DNA of 64,000 nucleotides from contig JALQCY010000003.1 in NCBI GenBank assembly GCA_023241745.1, positions 767,426 through 831,425 on the forward strand, read 5' to 3'. This DNA comes from Isoptericola peretonis (GTDB lineage Bacteria > Actinomycetota > Actinomycetes > Actinomycetales > Cellulomonadaceae). Shown here one piece after another: positions 7,642 through 15,640 of the stretch. A program made the translations under genes and the position numbers. Each line of letters starts with the position of its first letter. Position 1 is the first letter of the stretch. The notes beneath the pieces were generated by a model, which made no database searches, was not told where the DNA came from, and worked only from the letters and a program-made list of their open reading frames with translations.

Positions 7642-8577
7642 ATGATGGCCACCACCGCTGTGACGTTCGACCGGTTCGGCGACGTTGCGGATCTTTCGCT
7701 CCGGACGGTCGAGACCGACCTGCTCGACGAGCACCAGGTGCGCATCGGCATCGCCGTCGCAGGGCTGAACCCCGTCGACTGGCAGGTCGTGGAGTCGGAG
7801 ACCCTGGCCGCAGCCTTCGGCATCAGCGTGCCCGCCGGCTTCGGCAACGACTTCGCCGGCGTGATCGTCGAGACAGGCCGTTCGGTGTCCCGGTGGAACG
7901 TCGGCGACCGCGTGTTCGGCGGTGCTCGCGGTGCCGCGGTCGCGACGTCCGTCGTCCTCGACGAGAAGCACCGCAGCCTGCACCGCACGCCGGACGGCGT
8001 CGACGACCTGACGGCGGGCGTCATCGACATCGCGGGCCGGACCGCTTCGGCCGTCGAGGCTGCCCTGGCGGTGCGCGAGGGCGAGACCGTTCTCGTCGCC
8101 GCGGCCGCCGGTGGCGTCGGTTCGATCCTCACGCAGCTGCTCGTCCGCGCCGGCGCGCGGGTCATCGGCACGGGTTCGGCGGCGTCCGCCGAGTTCATCC
8201 GCTCCCTCGGGGCCGAGCCCGTCGAATACGGCCCGGACCTCGCCCGTCAGGTCCGCGTCGCCGCCGTCGGACCGATCGCGGCGGCTGCGGACCTGCACGG
8301 GGTCGAGACGGCGTCGACGGCTCTCGAGCTCGGCGTGCCGGCAGGCCGCGTCGTCACGATCGAGGCCGAGAGCCCGCCGGCCGGCGTCCTTCCCGTCAAC
8401 GGCTCCGATGCCCGCCCGGGCGCTCTCACCAGGCTTCTCGACCTGGTCGCAGAAGGCGGACTGACCGTGCCGATCGCAGCGGTCTACGACCTCGACCACT
8501 TCTCGGAAGCCGTCGCGCACCAACGCAGTCGCCACGCCCGCGGCAAGATCGCCATCACCACCAACACCGCCTCGTGA
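7642..8577 (+). CDS. NADP-dependent quinone oxidoreductase-like protein (MDR superfamily, zinc-independent)
   Basis: This 311-residue protein has a GroES-like N-terminal domain (VRIGIAVAGLNPVDWQ, GNDFAGVIVETG, GDRVFG) and a Rossmann domain with AAAGGVGSILTQLL. No zinc-ligand cysteines are present, so it groups with quinone or enone reductases rather than alcohol dehydrogenases. The C-terminus has the usual HFSEAVAHQRSRHARGKIAI. MMAT at 7642 offers two adjacent Met starts (7642 and 7645). It appears monocistronic, with a strong hairpin just downstream. Confidence 0.85.
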   Translation: MMATTAVTFDRFGDVADLSLRTVETDLLDEHQVRIGIAVAGLNPVDWQVVESETLAAAFGISVPAGFGNDFAGVIVETGRSVSRWNVGDRVFGGARGAAVATSVVLDEKHRSLHRTPDGVDDLTAGVIDIAGRTASAVEAALAVREGETVLVAAAAGGVGSILTQLLVRAGARVIGTGSAASAEFIRSLGAEPVEYGPDLARQVRVAAVGPIAAAADLHGVETASTALELGVPAGRVVTIEAESPPAGVLPVNGSDARPGALTRLLDLVAEGGLTVPIAAVYDLDHFSEAVAHQRSRHARGKIAITTNTAS

Positions 8578-8588
8578 CCGGTCCGTCC

Positions 8589-8646
8589 GCACCGCCCGGT
8601 TCCCGGGGACGGTGAGCGGGCAGCCCGCGGCCGTCCGGGGCGGTGC
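8589..8646 (+). terminator. Nested hairpin downstream of the oxidoreductase
   Basis: The outer arms GCACCGCC / GGCGGTGC (8589-8596 / 8639-8646) enclose a nested hairpin, GGACGG-GCGGG-cag-CCCGC-CCGTCC (8607-8636). There is no T-tract, which is usual for actinobacterial intrinsic terminators. Confidence 0.5.
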
Positions 8647-8805
8647 GCAGCAGGTCGGTAGTCTCGAGCGCCGGCTCGCCGAAGAAGACGTCCCCGCCCT
8701 GCGCCTGCAGCCCTCCTCGAAGATGTCGAGAAGATGTCGATCCGGGGGCGTCCCGTTCGACCTCGGTGTGAGAACAGCCAGACGGCCCCGACACAGGAGC
8801 GGAAA

Positions 8806-9381
8806 ATGACACGCGAACTCGTCTACACCGGATTCATCACTCTCGACGGTTCCGTCGACTCTCCGGGAGGAACGGCCGAGGGCCACCCTGGAGGGGGGTG
8901 GGTGTTCGACACCGACTTCGTCCCGGAGGCGTACTCCCTGAAGGGTGAAGAGCTCGAGGAGACGACGGCCCTGCTGTTCGGCCGGCGCAGCTACGAGGCG
9001 TTCTCGAGCTTCTGGCCCACCTCCGCCGATCACGCGGCCTACCAGGAGCTGCCGAAGTACGTGACGTCCGCGACGCTCGGCGAGGACGCTCTCGTCGACG
9101 GGTGGGGTCCGACGACGGTCCTGCGTAGCACCGAGGACGTCGCCAGGCTCAAGCAGACCGAAGGGGGCGCGATCTTCATTCACGGGAGCGCGGAGCTCGC
9201 CCTGCGTCTGGGTGAGGCAGGCCTCATCGACCGCTACAACCTGCTGATGTTCCCCTACCTCCTGCCCGGCGGGAAGACGATCTTCGGCGCTCGTGGCGCC
9301 GACCGTCGCGGCCTGTCGCTGCGGGACTCCGCAACGTACGCGAACGGCGTGGTCAAGCTCGTGTACGACGTCCGGCGCTGA
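8806..9381 (+). CDS. RibD C-terminal / dihydrofolate reductase-like protein (second copy)
   Basis: This 191-residue protein begins MTRELVYTGFITLDGSVDSP, with the family's T/SLDG motif. It continues with LLFGRRSYEAF, KYVTSATL and GSAELALRLGEAGLIDRYNLLMFP (shown in parts), all characteristic of the RibD_C fold. It is probably an NADPH reductase of unknown substrate. I chose the ATG at 8806 because AGGAGCGG precedes it by a few bases; an in-frame ATG at 8734 adds 24 residues unlike the family. It differs clearly from the paralogue at 2213, so this is not a recent duplication. Confidence 0.82.
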   Translation: MTRELVYTGFITLDGSVDSPGGTAEGHPGGGWVFDTDFVPEAYSLKGEELEETTALLFGRRSYEAFSSFWPTSADHAAYQELPKYVTSATLGEDALVDGWGPTTVLRSTEDVARLKQTEGGAIFIHGSAELALRLGEAGLIDRYNLLMFPYLLPGGKTIFGARGADRRGLSLRDSATYANGVVKLVYDVRR

Positions 9382-9616
9382 CCAACCGAGCGCCCCGCCC
9401 CCTGACGTGGCGCTGGGCATGAGTGATGGAAGACGATTCGTGGGTCACGCCGCCCTCAACTCCTCGCGGGCGCCAGCCCAGGGCAGAGGGACGAGGATTC
9501 GAACGTCCAGAACCCGCTTCTGGTGTGCCTCAGCATCGGTCGGTATTGGAGCAGCGCGCGCGGCGAGGCGACAAACGCCGCAGGCTCCACACCGGCACCG
9601 CCGCCTCGGCGGGAGC

Positions 9617-10111
9617 TCAGTCGGTGACTTCGATCGGGGCGAAGGGGTTCTTGGCGCAGCCGATGCTGTGGTCGAGCTCGCAGAGCGTCTTGGCGCCCTG
9701 GAGCCCGAGGGACACCTCCGCCTTGCCGGCTGGGATGTCGTCGGGGATCCGGACGGTGCCCTGAGCAGCTCCGTCGCTGCTCGGGTCCAGCACGCCGAGG
9801 GCCGCCGAGTAGCGGCCCATGGTCGGGTCGCTGTCGGGCATCTCCGACATGATCGAAACCGCGTAGCGTGCGCGGTCCGGCATGCGCGGCTCGCAATCCA
9901 CGCCGTCTTCTCGTCCGAGGACGTCGATGTGCAGCTCGTCGCCGGCTGCGACGCGTTGCGGCGTCACGACCGGGTCCTCCGGTCGGCAGTACGCCGTGCG
10001 ATCGACAGCAGCCTCGAGGGTCGAGCAGGCCGAAGTCGTGGCGATGGAGAGCACGAGGGCGGCGCCGATCGTCCACCGGGAGGCGGTACGGAGGCGTGGG
10101 CCGTGCGTCAT
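9617..10111 (-). CDS. Putative lipoprotein
   Basis: This 164-residue protein has a basic start, a hydrophobic signal segment IGAALVLSIATT and a lipobox-like SAC around residue 29. The mature region has several cysteines (YCRPED, DCEPRM, LCELDHSIGC), suggesting disulfides outside the cell, and an overall beta-rich composition. I do not recognise a family. Its start overlaps the stop of the upstream membrane protein by four bases (10108-10111), so the pair is co-translated and may work together at the membrane. Confidence 0.65.
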   Translation of the reverse strand: MTHGPRLRTASRWTIGAALVLSIATTSACSTLEAAVDRTAYCRPEDPVVTPQRVAAGDELHIDVLGREDGVDCEPRMPDRARYAVSIMSEMPDSDPTMGRYSAALGVLDPSSDGAAQGTVRIPDDIPAGKAEVSLGLQGAKTLCELDHSIGCAKNPFAPIEVTD

Positions 10112-10383
10112 CCGTCGCGGCGCAGTGACTCGTTGTACGAGGCGGCGGCGATCGAGTCGAGGTTCCGCGCTGCCCGGTAAATCCCCGATGCCAATGAGAT
10201 CACGCCTACTGCGACCGCGAGGAGACCAAGCACGCCGGATAGGGAGTCCATGCCGACCTGCATCAGCACCTGACCCACGATGAGCAGGACGAGGCCCGTG
10301 CCGAGCAACGTCGCCGAAGACTCCGGGCGCGGCACCACGACCGGACGGGTCGGGGCACTTGGGGCCTGCTCCTGGTCTGCCAT
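10108..10383 (-). CDS. Small two-helix membrane protein
   Basis: This 91-residue protein has a Pro-rich cytosolic-type N-terminus (residues 1-25) and two predicted membrane helices (about 27-44, LLGTGLVLLIVGQVLM; and 50-70, GVLGLLAVAVGVISLASG). No enzymatic motif is present. It is the first gene of a two-gene operon with the lipoprotein downstream. The function is unknown. Confidence 0.6.
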   Translation of the reverse strand: MADQEQAPSAPTRPVVVPRPESSATLLGTGLVLLIVGQVLMQVGMDSLSGVLGLLAVAVGVISLASGIYRAARNLDSIAAASYNESLRRDG

Positions 10384-10586
10384 GGCGGCCAGAGTAGCGC
10401 CGGGAGCGGCGCCGTTGGCTAGGGCGTGTCGCCCCGTGATACGAGCTTGGAACGCGAGGTCTGTCGACTACCAGAACCGGTCATTACGAAGCTGGGGCAG
10501 GTCGCCACCTTGTGCGGCCACGGCTCCCCAGGGTGAAGATCGAGTTCAGTGCGTAGCTCGAACTCCACCACCGAAGGAGACATGTC

Positions 10587-10862
10587 GTGAGCGGCCCAAA
10601 GAACTCCGATGCCACCGAACCGACGAGTCCCGGCGCTCCCACCCCGGGCGCACGTCGCGCCGACGATTCCCCCGAAGAGCCCAGGAGCCCGGGCCCGCCG
10701 GCTCATGAAGGGACGCCGAAACCTTCGACCGACCCCCTCGACGAGCCCAAGAGCCCGGGCTCGCCGGCTGATGAAGGGACGCCGACCCCTTCGACCGACC
10801 CCCTCGACGAGCCCAAGAGCCCGGGTCCGCCGCCGGGCTCGATCCCCGGAAAGTCGGCCTAG
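10587..10862 (+). CDS. Pro/Glu/Ser-rich tandem-repeat microprotein
   Basis: This 91-residue protein of low complexity is built from a 22-residue unit, EPRSPGPPAHEGTPKPSTDP-LD, present twice and partly a third time (residues 31-52, 53-74, 75 onwards; DNA 10677-10742, 10743-10808). It has no signal peptide or membrane helix and should be disordered. GAAGGAGA precedes the GTG start by 6 bases. A three-codon ORF ATG-TCG-TGA (10582-10590) overlaps the start and could tune initiation. The reading frame is supported by the RBS and by conservation of the unit in protein space. The function is unknown. Confidence 0.5.
   Translation: MSGPKNSDATEPTSPGAPTPGARRADDSPEEPRSPGPPAHEGTPKPSTDPLDEPKSPGSPADEGTPTPSTDPLDEPKSPGPPPGSIPGKSA
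10677..10850 (+). repeat. 66-bp tandem repeat inside the Pro-rich ORF
   Basis: Two near-identical 66-bp units (10677-10742 and 10743-10808) and a partial third encode the 22-residue repeat. The differences are few and in part synonymous. Such in-frame repeats can expand or contract by slippage. Confidence 0.65.
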
Positions 10863-10881
10863 AGGTACTCGACCCGAAGGG

Positions 10882-10910
10882 GGCGGCGAGCCCGCTAGCG
10901 GGTAGCCGCC
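10882..10910. terminator. Hairpin with embedded 12-bp palindrome
   Basis: GGCGGC (10882-10887) and GCCGCC (10905-10910) enclose the perfect palindrome CCCGCTAGCGGG (10891-10902). It lies 20 bp after the stop of the Pro-rich ORF and is a candidate terminator. Confidence 0.4.
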
Positions 10911-11080
10911 ATCGGTTCTGACACGGCCGGCATGGCTGCCGGCGAAACTGACGAGCTCAAGGTTCTGACCGTGGCGATTCACAGGGATGTGCGGTGTCCT
11001 GCCTGGCCGGCCTCAATGGGTCGAGAGGCGGGGAGTCGGCGCCATCACGGCACCAGGCGTCAGGCTCCCCGCCTGTGGGG

Positions 11081-11794
11081 CTACTCCTTCGCCGCCAGCT
11101 GCGGGTAGACGGCTTCCACCGGAGCGGAGAGCCCGGCCTTGGCCTGGATCGAGGTCTCGTCCGCCAGGACCTCCAGCTCGCCCGCTTCGGTCGCGTCGAG
11201 CACCCTGCTGACGAGGACGGCGGGGTCGAGCTTCGGATCGGTGGTGCCGGCCGCCATAGGGGTGTCGACCCAGCCGACGTGCACCCCGAGGACCTGGACC
11301 CCGGAGGGCTGGAGCTCGAGCCGCAGCGAGTTCGTCACGGACCACAGCGCGGCCTTGGTGGCCGAGTAGATGCCGGCGACGGCGTACCAGGCGAGGGCAG
11401 AGTGGATGTCGATGATCGCCGTGCTCCCGCCCTGGGCGGACAGGAGCGGTGCGTAGGCGCGGGCGAGGAACAGCGGGCCGAGGAAGTTGGTCTCCACGTT
11501 CCGGCGGATCTCCTCGTCGGTGTGCGTGAGGATGCCCATGCTGGACACGCTCGCGCCGGCGTTGTTGATCAGCACGGTCACGTCCGACGCCTGCTCCACG
11601 ACGGCTTGGATCGACGTCGGGTCGGTGACGTCCAGCGCCAGGGGGACGATGCGCTCGTCGTCCCAGTCGCGGGGGTTGCGTGCGGTGGCGTACACCTTCG
11701 CGGCACCGCGGGCGAGCGCTTCGCGGACGAAGTGGGTGCCGATGCCGCCGTTCGCGCCGGTGACGAGGACGACGGCTCCGTTGAGCGAGGTCAT
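11081..11794 (-). CDS. Short-chain dehydrogenase/reductase (SDR)
   Basis: This 237-residue classical SDR has the cofactor motif TGANGGIG (residues 12-19), LINNAGAS, and the catalytic Ser and YSATK (Y...K). NAD(P)H-dependent oxidation or reduction of a carbonyl/alcohol is expected. It lies downstream of the old yellow enzyme gene on the same strand with a gap of about 35 bp, so the two are probably one operon controlled by the divergent TetR regulator. The substrate is unknown. The pairing of an ene-reductase with an SDR suggests processing of an unsaturated ketone or aldehyde. Confidence 0.88.
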   Translation of the reverse strand: MTSLNGAVVLVTGANGGIGTHFVREALARGAAKVYATARNPRDWDDERIVPLALDVTDPTSIQAVVEQASDVTVLINNAGASVSSMGILTHTDEEIRRNVETNFLGPLFLARAYAPLLSAQGGSTAIIDIHSALAWYAVAGIYSATKAALWSVTNSLRLELQPSGVQVLGVHVGWVDTPMAAGTTDPKLDPAVLVSRVLDATEAGELEVLADETSIQAKAGLSAPVEAVYPQLAAKE

Positions 11795-11829
11795 GGTGGG
11801 TCCTGTTCTCTGAGAGGGGTCCGTGGAGG

Positions 11830-12906
11830 TCAGACGTGGGCGAGGACCGGGTAGTCGGTGTACCCGGTCGCGCCGCCGGTGTAGAGGGTGGCCGGGTCCA
11901 CCTCGTTGAACGGCGCGTCCTGCTGCAGCCGCTCGACGACGTCCGGGTTGGCGAGGGCGAACCGGCCCAGCGGTGCGATATCGGCGAGCCCGGCGTCGAT
12001 GTCCGCGGCGACGCCGTCGCGCTCGCGCCCGTACCGGACGACGAGGACGGCGGTCGGCCAGACGTCCCGGAAGGACCGCAGGAGCTCGTCGTCGCCGAGG
12101 TGGTGCACGTGCAGGTAGACGAGCTTCAGCGGGGCGAGCTCGCCCACGAGGTAGCGGTACTGGGCGCGCACGGCCTCGGTGTCGCCCTCGTCGAGCCCGC
12201 CGAGCGGGAACGCGGGGGAGACGCGGATGCCGGTGCGGTCCGCGCCGATCTCGTCCGCCACGGCGCGCGCGACCTCGATGACGAACCGCGCCCGGTGCTC
12301 GACCGACCCGCCGTAGGAGTCCGTGCGGTGGTTGGCGTTCGGGGAGAGGAACTGGTGCAGCAGGTAGCCGTTGGCGGCGTGGATCTCCACCCCGTCCGCG
12401 CCCGCCGCGATGGCCGAGGCCGCCGCGTGCCGGAACTCGCCGATCACCTGCTGGATCTCCGAGACGCTGAGCTCACGCGGCGCGGGGATCGGCTGCTTGC
12501 CGGTAGGCGTGAAGATCTCCTCGCCGGGAGCGATCGCTGACGGAGCCACGGCCTGCCGGTGGTGCGGGGTGTTGTCCGGGTGGGAGATCCGGCCGACGTG
12601 CATCAGCTGGACGAACAGGTGGCCACCGCCCGCGTGCACGGCGTCGCCGACCCTCCGCCACCCGTCGACGTGCTCGGGCGTGTAGATCCCCGGGGTGTTG
12701 ACGTAACCCTGCCCGTCCTCCGACGGCTGGGTGCCCTCGGTGATCAGCAGCCCCAGGGAGGCTCGCTGGCGGTAGTACTCCGCGGCGAGCTCGCCGGGGG
12801 TGCCGTCGGGGTTGGCCCGGTTGCGCGTCATGGGGGCGAGCGCGAGCCGGTGCGGGAGCTCCAGCCCGCCGAGGGTGAGCGGCTGCCAGAGAGAGGAGGA
12901 GGCCAT
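11830..12906 (-). CDS. Old yellow enzyme family alkene reductase (NemA-like)
   Basis: This 358-residue FMN-dependent (beta/alpha)8-barrel has LALAPMTRNRA near the N-terminus (FMN contact), HAANGYLLHQFLSP in the centre (substrate-binding His/Asn pair), and RFALANPDVVERL at the phosphate-binding end. It reduces activated C=C bonds with NAD(P)H. I chose the ATG at 12906 (MASSSLWQPLTLGG), which matches family length; in-frame upstream starts to 12975 add residues overlapping the promoter. It is divergent from the TetR gene and followed by an SDR. Confidence 0.88.
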   Translation of the reverse strand: MASSSLWQPLTLGGLELPHRLALAPMTRNRANPDGTPGELAAEYYRQRASLGLLITEGTQPSEDGQGYVNTPGIYTPEHVDGWRRVGDAVHAGGGHLFVQLMHVGRISHPDNTPHHRQAVAPSAIAPGEEIFTPTGKQPIPAPRELSVSEIQQVIGEFRHAAASAIAAGADGVEIHAANGYLLHQFLSPNANHRTDSYGGSVEHRARFVIEVARAVADEIGADRTGIRVSPAFPLGGLDEGDTEAVRAQYRYLVGELAPLKLVYLHVHHLGDDELLRSFRDVWPTAVLVVRYGRERDGVAADIDAGLADIAPLGRFALANPDVVERLQQDAPFNEVDPATLYTGGATGYTDYPVLAHV

Positions 12907-13024
12907 GCGGGTGAGATTCCTTTCCATCGAGCGGGTCGTCATCGCCGCCGGCGCAGGACCGCAGTGGTCCGGCACCGGGGTGGGAGGATGGGCCGGGCCG
13001 TGTCCGAGCCCAGCCGAGAATGAC

Positions 13025-13053
13025 TACACTCAGAACTGAGGCGAGTCAGAGAC
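13025..13053. promoter_or_regulatory. Candidate TetR operator, copy 1
   Basis: The core CTCAGAACTGAG (13029-13040) is an inverted repeat, followed by a further half site GAGTCAG. It lies between the divergent ene-reductase and TetR genes. The 29-bp segment matches 16563-16591, upstream of the alpha/beta-hydrolase operon, at 21 of 29 positions in direct alignment, which suggests the same regulator binds both. Confidence 0.6.
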
Positions 13054-13071
13054 TATTCCCCAGGAGGACCG

Positions 13072-13674
13072 ATGCCGGTGAAGTCCCGGCCGTTCGGGCG
13101 ACGCGAGCGGAACAAGCAGGCCAAGCTCGAGCGCATCACCGCGGCGGCGAGCGAGCTGTTCGCCGAGCGCGGGGTCGACGACGTCACCACGCAGCAGATT
13201 GCGGACGCGGCGGACATCGGCACCGGCACCCTGTTCCTGTACGCGAAGACCAAGGGCGAGCTGCTGCTCCTGGTGCAGAACGCGCACTACTCCGCGGCAC
13301 TCGAGCGTGGCCGCGCCGCCGCCGCGGACGCGCCGACCGCAGTGGACGGAGTGATGGCCCTGGTCGAGCAGATCGCGGAGTGCAACCGTGTCCAGGTCGA
13401 CAACGGCCGCACCTACCTGCGGGAGATGGTCTTCGGCGACCCGAGCGAGCCGCACCACGCCGAGGCGCTGGCCATCGTCGCCCGGACGGAGGAGGCGGTC
13501 GCCGGCGTCCTGACGCGCCGGGCGCAGGTGCCCGCCGCGGAGGCGGCGACGTTGGCCCAGGTGGTCTCGGCCATCATGTTCGTGGAGCTGGGGGCCACCC
13601 TGAACGCGGGCTCGAGCATCCCGGAGCTCCTCGCGAGCATCCGTACCCAGGTGGCCGCGATCCTCCCTCGCTGA
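13072..13674 (+). CDS. TetR family transcriptional regulator
   Basis: This 200-residue protein has an N-terminal helix-turn-helix: RITAAASELFAERGVDDVTT, then QQIADAADIGTGTLFLYAKT (residues about 19-60), the standard TetR_N signature. The C-terminal half is a helical ligand-binding domain without a recognisable ligand class. CAGGAGGA precedes the ATG by four bases. It is divergent from the ene-reductase/SDR operon and faces the convergent hydrolase operon. Shared elements suggest it represses both flanking operons in response to a small electrophile or ester. Confidence 0.9.
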   Translation: MPVKSRPFGRRERNKQAKLERITAAASELFAERGVDDVTTQQIADAADIGTGTLFLYAKTKGELLLLVQNAHYSAALERGRAAAADAPTAVDGVMALVEQIAECNRVQVDNGRTYLREMVFGDPSEPHHAEALAIVARTEEAVAGVLTRRAQVPAAEAATLAQVVSAIMFVELGATLNAGSSIPELLASIRTQVAAILPR

Positions 13675-13684
13675 CCCGGGGCGA

Positions 13685-14548
13685 TCAGGGGGCGAGGAAC
13701 CTCGCGGCGACGGGGGCGAAGCTCTCCCAGTACTGGAAGATGCCGCCGTGCCCGGAGTCGGGATAGATGATCAGCTCGGATCCCTTGATCCGCTGGTGCA
13801 GGTCGGCCGAGAGGATCGAGGGCACCATGCGGTCGTGGTCGCCGTTGGCGATCAGGGTGGGCTGGGTGAGCACCGACAGGTCCGACGGGGCGGAGCGCCC
13901 GTACCGCTGGATGGCCTTCAGCTGGGTGCGGAACGCCGTGAGGCTGATGTCCTTGTCGCGGTCGAGGGTGCGCTCCTTGAGCCGCTCCACGAACGCCTTC
14001 CCCGCCCGCTTGCCGGCGGTGTCGCGGGGGAAGAACAGAAACTCCTTCGGGTCCGACCGGGTGAGGGTGGCGCGGAGGATGTCCCAGTAGGTCACGCCCA
14101 CGACCTTGTCGATGTTCCTCCCGCCGCGGGGCCCCGTGCCGGTGAGGACGAGTCTGCGGACCAGGTCGGGGTGCTTGACGATCAGGTCCTGCGCGATCAT
14201 CCCGCCCATGGAGAACGAGAAGACGTCGATCGTGTCGAGGCCGAGCGCCGTGATGAACGCGTAGGCGTCGTCGGCCGCTTCCTCGATGGTGCCGGGGACG
14301 GTGCCGGACGATGCTCCGACGCCGCGTTGGTCGAACGTGATCACCCGACGGGTCTTCGCGACGGCGTCCACGAGGCGCGGGTCCCAGTTGTCCAGGGTCG
14401 CGGCCAGGTGGACGAAGAACACGACGGGGATCCCGTCGTCCGGTCCGAGCTCGCGGTAGGCGAACGTGGTGCCTCCCGCGGTGACGGACCTGGTGGGGGC
14501 GTGCGCGTACGCGGTGATGGGTATGCCGGTGCTACCGGTAGTGCTCAC
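13685..14548 (-). CDS. Alpha/beta-hydrolase
   Basis: This 287-residue hydrolase has the nucleophile elbow FSFSMGGMIAQ (the first glycine of GxSxG is replaced by Ser), an acid in NGDHDRMVPS and the histidine in PDSGHGGIF. It begins VSTTGSTGIPITAYAHAPTR. I chose the GTG at 14548 because GAAGGAG lies 8 bases upstream. It is a clear paralogue of the hydrolase at 15641-16510: both share AHAPTR, the YRELG strand, DxWDP and RGVGAS. It is the last gene of a three-gene operon. Esterase or C-C/epoxide hydrolase activity cannot be separated from sequence. Confidence 0.85.
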   Translation of the reverse strand: MSTTGSTGIPITAYAHAPTRSVTAGGTTFAYRELGPDDGIPVVFFVHLAATLDNWDPRLVDAVAKTRRVITFDQRGVGASSGTVPGTIEEAADDAYAFITALGLDTIDVFSFSMGGMIAQDLIVKHPDLVRRLVLTGTGPRGGRNIDKVVGVTYWDILRATLTRSDPKEFLFFPRDTAGKRAGKAFVERLKERTLDRDKDISLTAFRTQLKAIQRYGRSAPSDLSVLTQPTLIANGDHDRMVPSILSADLHQRIKGSELIIYPDSGHGGIFQYWESFAPVAARFLAP

Positions 14549-14610
14549 GATGATGACTCCTTCGATCGGTGGTCGAACGTCTGCGGGTGGCCGCTGCGAG
14601 CCGGCGGGAG

Positions 14611-15605
14611 TCAGGGTCCGGTGATCACGACCTTGCCCCGGAGGCCGCCCTTGCCCAGGGCGTCGAGGGCCTGCGGGGTCTGGTCGAACGGGAAGCTCTT
14701 CCCGACCACGGGTCGCAGGGTGCCGTCGTCGACGAGGGCGGCGATCTGTCGCAGCTGCTCGCCGCTGGCATGCATCCACAGGAACTCGTAGGTCACGGCC
14801 AGCTTCTTGGCCTGCCGGCGGACCGTGCCGCTCAGCGCCGCGATCGCCAGGCGCAGCACAGGATTCAGGCCCTTCGCCCTCGCATAGGCCGGGTCGGGCG
14901 GGCCGGCGATCCCGATGACCTTCCCGCCCGGGCGCAGGATGCGCAGCGACTTGACGACGTTCTCCCCGCCGACGCTGTCGAGGACCAGGTCGTATCCCGA
15001 GAGCTCGGCCTCGAAGTCCTGGGTGCGGTAGTCGACGACGACGTCCGCGCCGAGGTCGCGGACGAAGTCGGCGTTCTTCGCGGAGGCGGTGGTCGCCACC
15101 TCGGCGCCGAGATGCTTGGCGAGCTGGATCGTGACCGACCCGACCCCGCCGGCACCCGCGTGGACGAGAACCTTCTGGCCGGGTTGCAGGTTCCCCCTGA
15201 CCACGAGCGCCTGCCACGCGGTCAACGCCACCAGCGGCAGGGATGCCGCCTCGGCGGGGCTGAGGCCGGCGGGGACGTGGGCGAGGTCGGCCTCGTCGAT
15301 CGCGATGCGTTCCGCGAACGTCTCGATCCGGCCGTCCCGCGGCCGGGCGAACACCTGGTCGCCCGGCCTGAACCCGGACACGCCCGCGCCGGTGCGGATG
15401 ACGGTGCCGGCGACGTCGTGCCCGAGGACGAGGGGGTCTTGTAGGGCAGGATCGCCTTGAACTCGCCGTCCCGGATCTTCTCGTCGAGCTGGTTGACGCC
15501 CGCAGCGGTCACGCGCACGAGGACGTCGTGGTCACCCACGCCGGGCTCGGGCACCTCCGCCTCGTGGACGGGCTGCTTGTACTTGTCGAACACGAACGCT
15601 CGCAC
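14611..15605 (-). pseudogene. NADP-dependent quinone/alcohol oxidoreductase (MDR), interrupted by a -1 frameshift
   Basis: Two overlapping frames together make one complete MDR protein of about 330 residues. The N-terminal part from ATG 15605 reads MRAFVFDKYKQPVHEAEVPE up to FKAILPYKT. The continuation LVLGHDVAGTVIRTGAGVSG and GDQVFARPRDG lies in the other frame, which runs to 14611 with the cofactor motif AGAGGVGSVTIQLAKHLGA and ends KVVITGP. The break falls in a G5 run (15432-15436, C5 on the coding strand); one extra C would restore KTPLVLGHD. It is therefore either a recent mutation or a homopolymer sequencing error. It sits between two paralogous hydrolases in the TetR-linked operon. Confidence 0.8.
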
Positions 15606-15640
15606 GGTCTCTGTCTCCTCGGTCGGTCGGGTGATGGTGG

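Noticed and set aside
9382..9616. A small plus-strand ORF (9423-9764)
   Set aside because: It has no RBS, no conserved features, and runs antisense into the lipoprotein gene. The gap seems to hold no gene.
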